Source: Chloroflexota bacterium
GTDB taxonomy: Bacteria > Chloroflexota > Anaerolineae > J102
DNA length: 14,168 nt
NCBI GenBank assembly: GCA_013152695.1
Contig: JAADFV010000417.1
Span: 1 to 14,168, forward strand
Direction of reading: 5' to 3'
Below, piece after piece: positions 13,939 through 14,168 of this stretch (position 1 is the stretch's first letter; every line of letters starts with the position of its first letter). The notes under the pieces are model-generated. The model searched no databases, was not told the origin of the DNA, and saw only the letters and a program-made list of their open reading frames with translations. Made by a program: the position numbers and the translations under genes.

Positions 13939-13947
13939 ATTATACCA
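13939..13947 (-). promoter_or_regulatory. Extended -10 promoter of the eight-gene operon
   Basis: The minus strand reads TGGTATAAT, a perfect TATAAT with the TGn extension. The -35 region is poor (TTATGC at an 18-base spacer), which is acceptable for this promoter class. Transcription should start near 13932, about 60 bases before the translin-family start codon. Confidence 0.6.
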
Positions 13948-14142
13948 TCCCCTTTGTTGGAGGCATAAGCACTGTCTCCGGCAATTCCAGATAGAATAAT
14001 TGACCTCGCGCAGTGGGGTCAGATTACCCGGCTGTATTCCGAAGCATTGCCTGGGGGCTGAAAGCCGCCCAGCGGCCGCCGACAAGCACGGGTTCTCGCC
14101 AGCTGGAAGCCGGACTCTATAGGCCTGCACTGTCCTTGTCGC
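13948..14142. other. GC-rich intergenic DNA with inverted repeats
   Basis: I see no convincing gene here; a minus-strand open frame of 89 codons crosses the promoter and has no family features. The stretch holds a stem CTGGGGGC/GCCGCCCAG (14051-14058 with 14064-14072, one bulge, loop TGAAA), an 8-base palindrome GCGGCCGC (14072-14079), and a wider inverted repeat CGACAAG/CTTGTCG (14080-14086 with 14135-14141). Such density could mean a structured RNA, but I recognise no known family. Confidence 0.35.
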
Positions 14143-14168
14143 GGTAAGTCCATCGCATCACGGATGCG
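14143..14168. repeat. Hairpin repeat, copy 2 (right window edge, cut)
   Basis: This matches bases 1-26 at 23 of 26 positions, same orientation. The left arm (14148-14159) and loop (14160-14162) are complete; the window ends after 6 bases of the right arm, all of which pair perfectly with the left arm. Both window edges therefore lie in the same repeat. Confidence 0.6.

Noticed and set aside
13861..14130. 89-codon minus-strand open frame upstream of the translin-like gene
   Set aside because: It crosses the perfect extended -10 promoter, overlaps the translin-like start in another frame and has no family features.
14020..14168. Possible RNase P RNA, tmRNA or 6S RNA in the right-hand intergenic DNA
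   Set aside because: Short similarities to the GGAAGCCGGACTC and GGGTTC elements were checked by eye, but the conserved cores (for example the RNase P universal segments or the tmRNA T-arm) are not present.
1..14168. Window as a circular element closed by its terminal repeats
   Set aside because: The two end copies differ at 3 of 26 bases and the content is chromosomal housekeeping genes with no replication or partition gene.

Overview
The window looks like a chromosomal piece of a Chloroflexota bacterium; I cannot resolve the class. This rests on the style of DnaG and the group 1 sigma factor, on a zinc-finger membrane protein and modular carbohydrate-binding-type protein of a kind common in that phylum, and on moderate-to-high GC. 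It comes from pattern recognition, not a search. Coding density is high, and every long reading frame kept as a gene is intact. I see no tRNA, rRNA, CRISPR array, transposase or phage gene.

Layout. (1) 1-408: regulatory region with a hairpin repeat at the very edge, one good and one weak sigma70-type promoter, and a structured leader. (2) 409-3791, plus strand: dnaG (primase) then the main sigma factor gene, 29 bases apart, a remnant of the classic macromolecular synthesis operon. (3) 3882-5606, minus strand: recN, convergent with the sigma gene, with its own extended -10 promoter. (4) 5777-13873, minus strand: eight closely packed genes (gaps from a 1-base overlap to about 35 bases). In transcription order these are a translin-family protein, the N-terminal half of a Cas4-like nuclease, an L,D-transpeptidase, the C-terminal half of the nuclease, hisS, a large glycosidase-like modular protein, NAD kinase, and a B-box zinc-finger membrane protein. 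A perfect extended -10 promoter lies upstream (13939-13947) and a small intrinsic terminator downstream (5693-5711), so the block is probably one operon. (5) 13948-14168: structured GC-rich intergenic DNA ending in a second copy of the hairpin repeat found at position 1.

The most unusual content is the split Cas4/RecB-like nuclease. The small gene at 12936-13205 carries the first iron-sulfur cysteine and the GxxxH motif, followed by a membrane helix. The gene at 11612-12142 begins with a membrane helix and carries the catalytic D, ExK and QxxxY motifs and the last three cysteines. Together they hold the full motif set of one Cas4 nuclease, joined across a membrane hairpin. A cell-wall cross-linking enzyme gene sits between them and overlaps the second half by one base. 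The upstream translin-family gene (RNA/DNA binding, RNase relatives) and downstream hisS make this a mixed nucleic-acid and cell-envelope operon.

Most starts lack a Shine-Dalgarno site, and some genes use GTG or TTG, so several start positions are uncertain and are flagged.
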